Assembly (NCBI GenBank): GCA_009693435.1
Contig: SHXF01000007.1
Location: 1-64,000, forward strand
DNA: 64,000 bases
Origin: Betaproteobacteria bacterium
GTDB taxonomy: Bacteria > Pseudomonadota > Gammaproteobacteria > Burkholderiales > SG8-39
Reading direction: 5' to 3'
How positions within the stretch are numbered: position 1 is the first letter of the stretch; each line of letters opens with the position of its first letter. Positions 29,068 to 37,137 of this stretch are shown here, one piece after another. The notes beneath the pieces were generated by a model that was not told where the DNA came from, ran no database searches, and saw only the letters and a program-made list of their open reading frames with translations. Position numbers and translations under genes: made by a program.

Positions 29068-30027
29068 ATGAAACCGCTACGGCAGGTGTCACTGGGTACA
29101 GGGGCGCTGATACTGCTCTTTATTCCTCAGCTCCTGGACCTTACCGGTCAGGCCTATTACATGGGATTCTTCATCCGGGCAGTCGCCTTCGCAATTGCAG
29201 CTATCAGCCTGGACCTGATACTCGGCTTCGGCGGGATGGTTAGTTTCGGACATGCCGCCTATCTTGGCGTCGGCGCCTATGCGCTCGGCATACTGTTGCG
29301 GCACGGCGTAACCAATGTTCTCGTCCACCTGTTGGTTGCCCTATCCGCCTCGGCACTCGTTGCCCTGCTGATTGGAGCAGTGTCCCTTCGCACCAAGGGC
29401 ATTTACTTCATTATGATCACCCTGGCCTTCAGCCAGATGCTGTACTACCTGGGCGTCAGCTTGAGCGCCTATGGAGGGGACGACGGAATGAGTTTGCCCA
29501 CCCGCAGCGACTTCTTTGGCGTCGTCGACTTTTCCGGCGACACCGCGCTGTACTATCTGGCACTGGGTGCACTGGCCATATTTGTCTGGACAAGCCGGCA
29601 TCTGGTGATATCGCGCTTTGGCATAGTCATCCGCGGTGCGAAATCCAATGAACGCAGGATGATTGCCCTGGGTTACCCGGTCTACCGCTATCAGTTGCTC
29701 GCCTTTGTCCTGTCCGGCGCAATGTGCGGCGTAGCGGGGATGCTGCTGGCCAATCAGGCGCTGTACGTGTCCCCATCGGTGATGCAATGGACCCGATCGG
29801 GCGAGTTGCTGGTAATGGTCCTGTTTGGCGGGATGGGCACGCTATACGGAGCGGCCGTAGGCAGTTTCATGCTTCTATTGTTGGAACAATTGCTCTCTCA
29901 TGTGACGGAGCACTGGCCGATTATCCTCGGATTTACACTGCTGCTGGTGGTGCGCTTCGCCAAGCGCGGGTTGTTCGGGTTGGCAACTCAGGTCTGGAAC
30001 CTGCGCGAACGGACAAGAATTGGCTGA
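29068..30027 (+). CDS. livM: Branched-chain-type ABC transporter permease (LivM-like)
   Basis: A 319-residue membrane protein with about nine hydrophobic stretches. The signature LGFGGMVSFGHAAYLGVGAY near residues 52-70 identifies LivM, and AMCGVAGMLLANQALYVSP and LLVMVLFGGMGTLYGAAVGSF are further family landmarks. It ends inside the start region of LivG (overlap 30020-30027). Complete and of normal length. Confidence 0.93.
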   Translation: MKPLRQVSLGTGALILLFIPQLLDLTGQAYYMGFFIRAVAFAIAAISLDLILGFGGMVSFGHAAYLGVGAYALGILLRHGVTNVLVHLLVALSASALVALLIGAVSLRTKGIYFIMITLAFSQMLYYLGVSLSAYGGDDGMSLPTRSDFFGVVDFSGDTALYYLALGALAIFVWTSRHLVISRFGIVIRGAKSNERRMIALGYPVYRYQLLAFVLSGAMCGVAGMLLANQALYVSPSVMQWTRSGELLVMVLFGGMGTLYGAAVGSFMLLLLEQLLSHVTEHWPIILGFTLLLVVRFAKRGLFGLATQVWNLRERTRIG

Positions 30028-30787
30028 AGCCCTACTGCAGGTTGAACGACTGACCAAGCGTTTCGATGGCTTGATTGCCACGGACAAAGTGGGTCTGGAG
30101 ATTCCCGAGCGCGAGTTCCACGCAATTATCGGCCCCAACGGAGCCGGAAAGACGACGCTGGTTGCCCAGCTGACCGGTGAACTGGAACCCGACGAGGGTA
30201 CGATCCATTTTTCCGGCCGTGACGTGACGAGGGTCTCCGCAAGTGCCCGGGTGCTGCTCGGGATCGCACGTTCTTTTCAGATCAGCAGCGTTTTCCCGGA
30301 ATTCACCGCGGTCGAGAACGTGTCGATCGCGATTCAGGCACGCCTGGGGCACAGCTTCCGGTTCTGGCGTAACGCCCTGCTCGACCCTGTTGTTCGGGAG
30401 CCGGCGCTCGCCGCGCTGGAGCAAGTCGGTCTCGCCGATCGCGCGGAAGTCCTGGCCGGGCATCTTGCCTATGGAGAGAAGCGTGTTCTGGAACTGTCCA
30501 TGGTGCTTGCTGCACGTCCGCGTCTGTTGCTGCTGGACGAACCGATGGCAGGACTTGGAAACGAAGAGTCCGTGCGCATCCTGAAGCTGCTGGCAGCCCT
30601 GAAGGGGTCCACGACGATACTGCTGGTAGAGCACGATATGAGGACGGTATTTGCACTTGCCGATCGAATCTCCGTGCTTGTCTACGGGCGGATCCTGGCG
30701 ACAGGCCGTCCTGCGGAGATTCGCGTCAATCAGGACGTCAGGAATGCGTACCTGGGCCAGGTCGGGGCGCAGGTCGGAGCGGGGTGA
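30020..30787 (+). CDS. livG: Branched-chain-type ABC transporter ATPase (LivG-like)
   Basis: A 255-residue ATP-binding subunit. Walker A GPNGAGKTT, Q-loop region, Walker B RLLLLDEPMAGL and switch VEHDMRTVF are present. The ABC signature is in LAYGEKRVLEL, the degenerate LivG form in which the usual LSGGQ reads YGEKR. Start is TTG at 30020, overlapping the LivM end by 8 bases. It forms the ATPase pair with the next gene. Confidence 0.93.
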   Translation: MAEALLQVERLTKRFDGLIATDKVGLEIPEREFHAIIGPNGAGKTTLVAQLTGELEPDEGTIHFSGRDVTRVSASARVLLGIARSFQISSVFPEFTAVENVSIAIQARLGHSFRFWRNALLDPVVREPALAALEQVGLADRAEVLAGHLAYGEKRVLELSMVLAARPRLLLLDEPMAGLGNEESVRILKLLAALKGSTTILLVEHDMRTVFALADRISVLVYGRILATGRPAEIRVNQDVRNAYLGQVGAQVGAG

Positions 30788-31488
30788 TGCTTTCGGTAAG
30801 CGGTCTCAAGGTAAGGTACGGGGACAGTCAGGCGCTGTTCGGCGTTACGCTGGAATCAGGTCCCGGCATGGTCGTGACCCTGCTGGGACGCAACGGGATG
30901 GGTAAGACGACCACAATCTCCGCGATCATGGGAATTGTCCCTGCGGACGATGGCGAAATCGTGTTTCGCGGACAACCGATTCGGGGTTGGGCGATGCATC
31001 GCATCGCGAGACTCGGAATCGGCCTGGTGCCCGAGGGGCGGCAGATCTTTCCCAATCTGAGCGTAAGGGAAAATCTCCTGGCAACGGCGAGACCCGGGCC
31101 CAAGGGCAACCGTCCCTGGACTCTCGCCGCAGTGCTATCGCTATTCCCGGCATTGAACGAGCGATTGGGGAGCCAGGGAGCGGTGTTGTCCGGCGGGGAG
31201 CAGCAAATGCTCGCCATTGCGCGCGCCCTGATGACGAATCCCGACCTGCTGATACTCGATGAGGCTACCGAAGGTCTCGCCCCCCTGGTGTGCACTGAAA
31301 TCTGGCGAGTGATCCGGTTGCTGAAATCGCAGGGACAGTCGATTCTCCTGGTGGACAAGAACGTCGAGGCCCTCACCAGCGTTGCGGACAGGCACTACAT
31401 TCTGGAGAAAGGCCGCGTCGTCTGGTCCGGGAATTCCAGCGAGCTTATAGCCAGTACCTTTCTCGAGCAAGGTTACCTGGGACTGTGA
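30787..31488 (+). CDS. livF: Branched-chain-type ABC transporter ATPase (LivF-like)
   Basis: A 233-residue ATPase subunit with Walker A GRNGMGKTT, the LivF-typical RLGIGLVPEGRQIFPNLSVREN, signature LSGGEQQMLAIARAL and Walker B DLLILDEATEGL. The ATG at 30787 overlaps the LivG stop (TGATG); a GTG one codon earlier is an alternative. It ends the transporter operon; repeat hairpins follow at 31561. Confidence 0.93.
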   Translation: MLSVSGLKVRYGDSQALFGVTLESGPGMVVTLLGRNGMGKTTTISAIMGIVPADDGEIVFRGQPIRGWAMHRIARLGIGLVPEGRQIFPNLSVRENLLATARPGPKGNRPWTLAAVLSLFPALNERLGSQGAVLSGGEQQMLAIARALMTNPDLLILDEATEGLAPLVCTEIWRVIRLLKSQGQSILLVDKNVEALTSVADRHYILEKGRVVWSGNSSELIASTFLEQGYLGL

Positions 31489-31560
31489 TGCCCGGGAACA
31501 GGACCTCGCTGTGCTTCGTTGATACTTGCGAAACTTCGTGACACGAATCGTCAACAGCAC

Positions 31561-31632
31561 TGTCATTCCTGCGAAGGCGGGAATCCAGATTCGCTCGACG
31601 ATAATCCATGGGTCCCCGCTTTCGCGGGGACC
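31561..31632. repeat. Pair of REP-like hairpins
   Basis: TCATTCCTGCGAAGGCGGGA (31563-31582) forms one imperfect stem-loop, and GGTCCCCGC-TTTC-GCGGGGACC (31611-31632) a perfect 9-bp stem. Both resemble the GTCATTCCCGCGAAAGCGGGAATCC-type palindromes widespread in proteobacteria, and a related hairpin lies at 46483-46500. Placed after livF, they may limit transcription or mRNA decay, but lack a T-run. Confidence 0.7.
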
Positions 31633-31720
31633 ACGAAAAAGTGTCGTACGGTTACGTAAATTCTCAATAGTTAAAGAAGCAGAACAGGCGATGAAATTCT
31701 AATCTTGCGGGGTCACCCAA

Positions 31721-32542
31721 TTGTTCCGTAACCGATCCGATTCGCCGAAATTGTCTGACGGGGCGCCGACTACGCCGCAAACCGCAGGGGGCACGGAAGC
31801 TGCAGAGAGCAGCTTGAGCAAAGGGTTGCGGGTGTTGGAATTCCTGGCGTCACAGACTGAGCCCGTGGGCGTCTCTGAAGTGGCGCGGGGCTGCGGGCTC
31901 ACCAAGACCACGGCTCATCGCAACCTTCAAGTCCTTATCGAGAATGGATACGTAAGCAAAGACCGCTCGGGTTATTCGCTGAACCTGAGACTGTGGACGA
32001 TTGCGAATGCGAGTCTCCGAAAATTCGATATTCGCGACGCCGCGCGCAGCCACATGGCCGATCTATGCCAGGTTACCAACGAGGTCGTGCACCTTTCCAT
32101 GCTGCACGATGACCGGGTCGTAATCATGGACAAGGTTGACGCGGCCCAACCACTTCAGGCGCATGCCCCCGTCGGAAGTACCGGACCGGCACACTGTCTC
32201 GCCACCGGGAAGGCGATACTTGCCTATGTCGAAGACTCTTATGTCGATCTGAAGATGAACCATCTGAAGGCCTACACCAATCGAACCATCCGGACGAAGA
32301 CGGCGCTCAGGCAGGCCCTCGCCCAGATTCGCCGGGACGGATTCGCCGTCGCGAATGGTGAATGGTTCGAGAACATCGTCGGCATCGCGGCACCGATAAT
32401 GGATGCATTGGGCAAACCGGTCGCTGCGATCGGCATCGCCGGCCCGACCGATCGGCTGACAAAAGCTATCATCGCCGAGTTTGCACCGCGGGTGGTCGCG
32501 GCGGCTCGAAGTATCTCCAGCACGCTTGGGCAACGAAATTGA
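31721..32542 (+). CDS. IclR-family transcriptional regulator
   Basis: A 273-residue regulator. The N-terminal winged helix-turn-helix is at about 28-95 (LSKGLRVLEFLASQTEPVGVSE, GLTKTTAHRNLQVLIENGYV), followed by the IclR effector-binding domain (about 100-268) with GSTGPAHCLATGKAILAY and FENIVGIAAPIMD. The start is TTG at 31721, with no in-frame ATG nearby before the DNA-binding domain. IclR proteins typically govern aromatic catabolic operons; it probably controls the 20.8-31.5 kb locus, although no operator was identified. Confidence 0.92.
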   Translation: MFRNRSDSPKLSDGAPTTPQTAGGTEAAESSLSKGLRVLEFLASQTEPVGVSEVARGCGLTKTTAHRNLQVLIENGYVSKDRSGYSLNLRLWTIANASLRKFDIRDAARSHMADLCQVTNEVVHLSMLHDDRVVIMDKVDAAQPLQAHAPVGSTGPAHCLATGKAILAYVEDSYVDLKMNHLKAYTNRTIRTKTALRQALAQIRRDGFAVANGEWFENIVGIAAPIMDALGKPVAAIGIAGPTDRLTKAIIAEFAPRVVAAARSISSTLGQRN

Positions 32543-32556
32543 TTGGGAGTATCGAT

Positions 32557-32690
32557 TTGAGGCGTCTACTGACTTGCGTCGCAGCCGCAGCAGTCTGCGC
32601 ATCAACCGCGTACGCACAAGAATGGCCCGTGCACCCCGGTGCGCGTCAAGGTAGTTGTCGCCTCGGTCATGCAGAGATCCGTTGAATATC
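32557..32690 (+). pseudogene. Bug-family gene remnant (5' end only)
   Basis: A TTG-started frame gives RRLLTCVAAAAVCASTAYAQ, a signal peptide of Bug type, then EWPVHP; a one-base shift at about 32636 then gives VRVKVVVAS, matching the first strand of Bug proteins (RPVRVIVP). Nothing further of the roughly 320-residue protein follows. It is therefore a frameshifted, 3'-truncated remnant beginning 15 bases after the IclR stop. Confidence 0.6.
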
Positions 32691-32712
32691 GTTACCGGCC
32701 AGGTGCGTCTTT

Positions 32713-33039
32713 GTGTTGGAGTCACGCTCATTCTTCAGTGGCGCCGTCGACGTCATTGCCGCAACCGATATCGTGATTACCTTGCCTCCGCAGTTACTGC
32801 GTACATTGGTTGCGAGCGGGAAGTTGATCGAAATTCCATTGGCCAAGCCGCTCGTGCCTTTGCGCGTTGGCATGTACACGCGCGCTGACTCGCCGCCTTC
32901 CCGGGCAACCAAAGCCGCAACGGAAATCATCGTGGCCATAGCGCGCCGCTATGCCAATTCAAGGGAGCTTGGCAACAACGCGCCGTTCACCGGCCCTGGT
33001 GCCACTCAGCAGCGAAGGCGCGTCAAAAGGATTGAATGA
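32713..33039 (+). pseudogene. LysR-family regulator remnant (C-terminal part)
   Basis: The 108-residue frame contains VDVIAATDIVITLPPQLL, then LVASGKLIEIPLAKPLVPLRVGMYTRAD and KAATEIIVAIARRY. This is the order seen in the end of a LysR substrate-binding domain (surveillance of the effector pocket, then the last helix). The winged-helix part and about 190 residues are missing, so it is a truncated copy. It follows directly on the Bug remnant. Confidence 0.6.
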
Positions 33040-33205
33040 ACGCGGTCAAAGGGTCAGGCTCAATATTTCTCTTTGCGTCCCGATACGGCTCGCGCTACCC
33101 GACGCACTCCCAAGCCAGTACACACCCGACTGCACGGCCTGCAAGGCCACGAAGCCTCTTGCACGGGGGTGAGCGGGTTATCCGGATCGATGTCGGCCAG
33201 GCAGA

Positions 33206-33409
33206 TCATGCCCTCCTCTTGAGTAACGGTTTCGCCGTTGACTTGGCCACTGCGTCGCCGGCACGGCGATCGCACAGCCACCTGCGTACCAGGTTCGAAT
33301 TGAATCCATTGGCCAGTGCCTCCGCCGCGAGCGGCGCCCCGGGAGCAGTCGATCTTTCATGTGCGCTGAGAGACGTTCTCGGCAGGGGTTTTGGCGGCAC
33401 TGGTTGCAA
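33206..33409 (-). pseudogene. IS66-type TnpA remnant
   Basis: The minus-strand frame contains GAPLAAEALANGFNSNLVRRWL, which matches the helix-turn-helix of IS66 accessory protein TnpA (GASVAxxALxxGLNANLVRRW). The full protein is about 120-150 residues; here the flanks lose the match on both sides and the frame is broken, and no TnpB or TnpC follows. The rest of the 33.04-33.5 kb gap holds nothing else that I recognise. Confidence 0.55.
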
Positions 33410-33509
33410 GAACTGCCCCCACCGACAACTCCAGGCAATCTAACCTGCCCAGTTTGCCAACCCTGTCGCCAAAGAATCATTCCGCTTGATGGTATATGAT
33501 GCCATCACG

Positions 33510-33809
33510 ATGCGCAAAGCGACGCTGATCGTTGACACCAAAACCGTGCTCCAGGACGGTCGCATTTTGCAGCGCAGGATATGGCAACTGCCGCAGCCTG
33601 AGCCGGGGCGGCCTTTGGGATGGAAGTATCGGCTCTACTGTGGCCTGGAGGGACGCACCATCGTGCGCTACGACAACGAAAGCGGCAAGGGCGATCACCG
33701 GCACGTCGGCGCTCAAGAACGGGAATTCCCCTACGTCTTTACCTCGCTTGCGCAATTACTGGCCGACTTTGCGCGGGATGTGGAACGACTTTCCGGAGAG
33801 ATCACATGA
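33510..33809 (+). CDS. TumE/DUF6516-like toxin
   Basis: About 99 residues of the DUF6516/TumE type: KATLIVDTKTVLQDGRILQRRIWQLPQP, then YRLYCGLEGRTIVRYDNESGKGDHRH and PYVFTSLAQLLADF. In this family the small protein is the toxin and the partner an HTH protein, in the order seen here. I chose the ATG at 33510 from family starts; ATG 33489 and TTG 33486 are in frame. The stop overlaps the next start by ATGA. The mode of action is not established for this family as far as I know. Confidence 0.72.
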   Translation: MRKATLIVDTKTVLQDGRILQRRIWQLPQPEPGRPLGWKYRLYCGLEGRTIVRYDNESGKGDHRHVGAQEREFPYVFTSLAQLLADFARDVERLSGEIT

Positions 33810-34168
33810 AACGCATTGAAATCGACGTCATCGACCCCAAGCAGGAGCAAGCTGCGCTATTGGCCTGGGCAGCACGCGCCGATCAGGGCGCTCGGCAACG
33901 GGCCGGCACTCCAAAACTTCACTTCGCGAGCTACCGGCAACTTCACGCCACGCTCACCGAGAAGCGCATGGACCTGCTGGAGTATGTGGCGACAAACGAG
34001 GTGTCGAGCATTCGCCAACTGGCGAGCCGGCTGGGGCGCGATTACCGCAATGTCTATGATGATGTGCAGCGGCTGGTTCAGCTTGGTCTGATCGAAATTG
34101 AAGCCGGGGCGTTAAGTGTGCCGTATGACGAGATCGGTATTCGCAAGAAATTGCGCAAAGCGGCGTAG
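33806..34168 (+). CDS. HTH antitoxin/regulator (HVO_A0114, TumA-like)
   Basis: A 120-residue protein. The first part (residues 1-55) is basic and helical; residues about 58-110 form a MarR-like winged helix (MDLLEYVATNEVSSIRQLASRLGRDYRNVYDDVQRL split over two helices, then GLIEIEAG). It starts within the toxin stop (ATGA) and after a GGAGAG ribosome site. It probably neutralises the upstream toxin and represses the pair. Note that toxin precedes antitoxin, unlike the pairs at 11838 and 49197. Confidence 0.75.
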   Translation: MKRIEIDVIDPKQEQAALLAWAARADQGARQRAGTPKLHFASYRQLHATLTEKRMDLLEYVATNEVSSIRQLASRLGRDYRNVYDDVQRLVQLGLIEIEAGALSVPYDEIGIRKKLRKAA

Positions 34169-34363
34169 TCTGGTTGCCAGAGGTTGAATTTGTCGCGGAA
34201 GCGTCCGGTGTGCTCATCAGGGCACTCGCGCAGATCTCGCAAGGCGCCGCTGGCGAGAGTCCGCGCCGGGTCAATGTGCGCAGAAAGACGGCTTCCTTCC
34301 GACATCCTGGACGTCGCCATGGGCACCCCACACGCCGACATCTCCGGGCGGGGGCTGCGACAG

Positions 34364-34480
34364 CTACTTCGGGATTCCGCGCTGCGCCTCCCGCATCCCC
34401 CGCTCAAACCGCTCCGCCGTCATCCCCATCATCGGGCGATACAGGGTGCGCAATAGCCAACGCGGCACCCATTGCCCGCG
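34364..34480 (-). other. Possible C-terminal gene fragment, unidentified
   Basis: The minus strand holds an open stretch of about 39 codons without a start, ending at a TAG at 34366-34364: WVPRWLLRTLYRPMMG followed by TAERFERGMREAQRGIPK. The composition looks like a real protein terminus, but I cannot name the family. The remaining bases of the 34.17-34.52 kb gap show no gene. Confidence 0.3.
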
Positions 34481-34521
34481 ACTGACTTATAGTCAAATCG
34501 CAAAGAACGGCAAAATCGTCT

Positions 34522-34638
34522 ATGAAGCCGCTCACTTGTGAATGGGTGATCAAGGCGGAAGGCGACTACGCCACAGTGGCGCGCGAGAAACGCACTCGCA
34601 AATTGCAAAAGTACGATGTGAACGGCACCGGACAGTAG
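34522..34638 (+). pseudogene. HEPN-domain protein remnant
   Basis: The 38-codon frame starts MKPLTCEWVIKAEGDYATV, matching the N-terminus of HEPN-domain proteins (WVxKAEGDxxTAxRE). The match ends near KRTRKLQKYD, where the catalytic RxxxxH region would follow, and a stop comes seven codons later. No MNT nucleotidyltransferase partner is nearby. A truncated toxin gene is the likely reading. Confidence 0.6.
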
Positions 34639-34641
34639 CCG

Positions 34642-35625
34642 TCACTCCGGCTCGATGCCCGCCGATTTCACCAGTTTTTCCCACTTGGCAAGACTGGATT
34701 CCACCATCTTCGCGGTCGCGTCCGGGTTGCTCGGATAGGGTTCGGCCCCGAGGCGGGTCAGCAGTTCACGTCCTTTCGGGCTCAACATGACGGCGTTGCA
34801 CAGATCGGCGAATTTCTGCGCGATGTCTTTCGGCGCGCCGGCCGGATAGAAGAGGGCCATCCAGGCGTTCAGCGCTTCGAAACCGGCGTAGCCGGATTCC
34901 GCCATCGTGGGTAGCTCGGGCGCGGAAGGATTGCGCGTCGCGTTGGTCACGGCCAGCGCCTTCACCCGTCCGGCCCGCGACTGCGGCAGGCCGAAGGTCA
35001 CGTCGGAAAACATGAACTGGATCTGGCCGCCCATCAGGTCGGTCAGGGCCTGCGGGTTGCCTTTGTACGGCACCCGCACCGCATCGAATCCGGCCTGCTG
35101 GCGATACAGTTCGGCGGCAATGCGCACCGATGCGTTGCCGGCGCCATAGGAATATTTCCCGGACTGCGCCTTGAGAAACGCCGTGAGTTCCTGCACCGTG
35201 TTCACCGGAACCGTTTGCGGATTGATTAGCAAAATAAAGCCCACCGACAGCGCGGTTGTCACCGGCTGGAAATCCTTGACCGGATCGAACGGCAGCTTCT
35301 TGTAGAGGAACGGACTGATGCCGTGCGTCGAGTTGGGCGTGAACAGCACCGTATAGCCGTCGGGCGCCGATTTGGCCACATGCTCCGCGGCGACAATACC
35401 GATGCCCCCCAGCTTGTTTTCGACGATGAACGCCTGGCCGGTGCGCTCGCGCAGATGTTCGGCGAGAAAACGCGCGACATTGTCCGTGCCGGAGCCTGCC
35501 TGATAGCCGGTGATGATGGTGACCGGCTTCGCCGGCCACGCGGCGGCGCGGCCCGCTCCCTGCGCCAGTGCGCCCGCGGCAAGGCCTGCCGCAACGACAG
35601 CGAATGCAATTCCGGCGAATCTCAT
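34642..35625 (-). CDS. Bug-family solute-binding protein
   Basis: A 327-residue secreted protein. Signal peptide MRFAGIAFAVVAAGLAAGALAQ; family segments TGYQAGSGTDNVARFLAEHL, FIVENKLGGIGIVAAEHVA and VPYKGNPQA. The first strand ends TGYQAGSG rather than PxPPGG, a modest deviation. The frame is open to 35676 but ATG at 35625 with GAGGGGC upstream begins the signal peptide. It is the last gene of the minus-strand ring-cleavage operon, 31 bases after the LigB-type dioxygenase. Confidence 0.92.
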   Translation of the reverse strand: MRFAGIAFAVVAAGLAAGALAQGAGRAAAWPAKPVTIITGYQAGSGTDNVARFLAEHLRERTGQAFIVENKLGGIGIVAAEHVAKSAPDGYTVLFTPNSTHGISPFLYKKLPFDPVKDFQPVTTALSVGFILLINPQTVPVNTVQELTAFLKAQSGKYSYGAGNASVRIAAELYRQQAGFDAVRVPYKGNPQALTDLMGGQIQFMFSDVTFGLPQSRAGRVKALAVTNATRNPSAPELPTMAESGYAGFEALNAWMALFYPAGAPKDIAQKFADLCNAVMLSPKGRELLTRLGAEPYPSNPDATAKMVESSLAKWEKLVKSAGIEPE

Positions 35626-35656
35626 CTTTGCCCCTCGACAAGAGAACGATTGCGTT

Positions 35657-36622
35657 TCATGCGCCGCTTGCGCCATTGACCGCCAACCCCCGCACTATTC
35701 CCATCCCCGTCAGCCACTCGGGAATGTTGCGGTGATACAGCATCTCGGTGTGATAAGGGCCGCTGGCGGCGCGCAAGGCGGAGAACGCCGCCACCCAGGT
35801 GCGCACCTCGTGGCCGCCGCGTCCCGCCACCTTTTCCATATCGTCTCGCAAGGCATCTGCGCGCTCCAACTCGCCGGATTCGAGCAATGCCATGAAATCG
35901 CGGTCCCACTTCTCATCCGGCGCCAGCATGGTGTTCTCGCCCTCGAGAAACCTGCGCGTCTCGTCCGTCACGCGGACCATTATGTCTTCCAGGTCCTGCG
36001 CCGAAAACTGCTGGCGCTCGATGATGCGCTCGCGCACCGCGGGCGGCGCCGTTTCCAGGTCGGGTACGGGCGGATCATGCGACAGCCCGCCCGAGGCGAT
36101 GACCACCACCCGCTGGTCCAGCCCGACAAGGAAGCGGCCGATGGCCGCGCCGAATTCGCGCACCCGCCTGAATGCAGGCAGCGGCTTTGCCCAGCAGTTG
36201 ATGAAAATCGGCAGCACCGGCCATTGATCCAGTCCGAGCTTCAGCCAGTCGAGCGGCTGCACGATGCCGTGATCGACCTTCATGCGATGGGAGAACGCGG
36301 GGTCGAAGCCTTCGCCATGCATGAAACGCGTGCAGGCAAGGGCCACATCGGCCGGCACCCGCAGCGGCCCGGCGGAACTGCGCCAGTCGCCCAGGCTGTG
36401 CGCTGCCATGCCGATGCAGAACGGCGGCATCAGGTCGTTGAAAAAGCCGCGGTAGTGGTCGGGGCCGAACACCACGATCAAATCCGGCTTGAAGTCCCGC
36501 ACCCAGGCGCCCAGATCGGCGAGCACGCGATTGTGCAGCGGCTCGCTGTCGGGATCCTTCGGCGTCAACTGCCCCTTGAGGGGGCTATGGGAAATGCCCA
36601 GTGCTGCAATGGTGGTCGTCAT
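35657..36622 (-). CDS. LigB/MhpB-type (class III) extradiol dioxygenase
   Basis: A 321-residue protein of the class III extradiol family resembling 2,3-dihydroxyphenylpropionate 1,2-dioxygenase (MhpB). Landmarks: ISHSPL at the N-terminus (His ligand), GPDHYRGFFNDLMPPFCIG, RMKVDHGIVQPLDW and SGGLSHDPPVP. These enzymes use Fe(II) to open a catechol ring by meta cleavage. Unlike the two VOC-type enzymes in the window, it belongs to a different fold. It lies in an operon with a Rieske oxygenase, supporting hydroxylation followed by meta cleavage. The ribosome site is weak. Confidence 0.87.
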   Translation of the reverse strand: MTTTIAALGISHSPLKGQLTPKDPDSEPLHNRVLADLGAWVRDFKPDLIVVFGPDHYRGFFNDLMPPFCIGMAAHSLGDWRSSAGPLRVPADVALACTRFMHGEGFDPAFSHRMKVDHGIVQPLDWLKLGLDQWPVLPIFINCWAKPLPAFRRVREFGAAIGRFLVGLDQRVVVIASGGLSHDPPVPDLETAPPAVRERIIERQQFSAQDLEDIMVRVTDETRRFLEGENTMLAPDEKWDRDFMALLESGELERADALRDDMEKVAGRGGHEVRTWVAAFSALRAASGPYHTEMLYHRNIPEWLTGMGIVRGLAVNGASGA

Positions 36623-36663
36623 GTCGGTATCCGCTTTCTCATCGTTCAGTTTGCGCCGCCGCT

Positions 36664-37137
36664 TCAGATCGGCAGATACAGCAAGTCGGCCGGTTTGTCG
36701 TTCGCCACCACCGCCACGCAGCGCGCGATTTTCAGGCTGCCGCCGCGCTCGGCCAGGTCGAACCGGTACTGCCCGGTGTAGCTGACTGCACTCTCGCGAA
36801 ACACCGCGAAATTGGCGGAGGCCGGCAGTGCCGCGCCGGTATCGCCGGCCCGGTCCAGCATGATGCCGGTGAGCAGGTGCACCTGCATCGCCTGGTCGAT
36901 GGCGGTGCCCATGTCGATGCGGTTGCGCAGCTTCTCCATCGATTCGCCGATGAGATAGAGGTGATTGTCGCGCGCATGGTCCTGATGGCGCACCACGCCG
37001 TAAAAAGCGTCATCGGTGAACAGTTCCAGCCAGTCCGCGAAACGCCTGTCGTCGAGCGCGCGCACGTACGCGCCGAAGAGGCGCTCCACCCGCAAGTGCA
37101 GTTCCAGGTCCGCCGCGCGCCGTCCGCCCGCGATCAC
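36664..37137 (-). CDS. Ring-hydroxylating oxygenase, beta subunit
   Basis: A 157-residue NTF2-fold small subunit with FGAYVRALDDRRFADWLELFTDDAFYGVV, a segment containing LIGESMEKLRNRI and the closing RCVAVVANDKPADLLYLP. The start is GTG at 37137, overlapping the alpha stop (GTGA). Structural role only. It is followed after 41 bases by the LigB-type dioxygenase. Confidence 0.9.
   Translation of the reverse strand: MIAGGRRAADLELHLRVERLFGAYVRALDDRRFADWLELFTDDAFYGVVRHQDHARDNHLYLIGESMEKLRNRIDMGTAIDQAMQVHLLTGIMLDRAGDTGAALPASANFAVFRESAVSYTGQYRFDLAERGGSLKIARCVAVVANDKPADLLYLPI

Noticed and set aside
33036..33443. Plus-strand gene of 135 codons
   Set aside because: No family resemblance; the minus-strand IS66 TnpA-like segment better explains the region.
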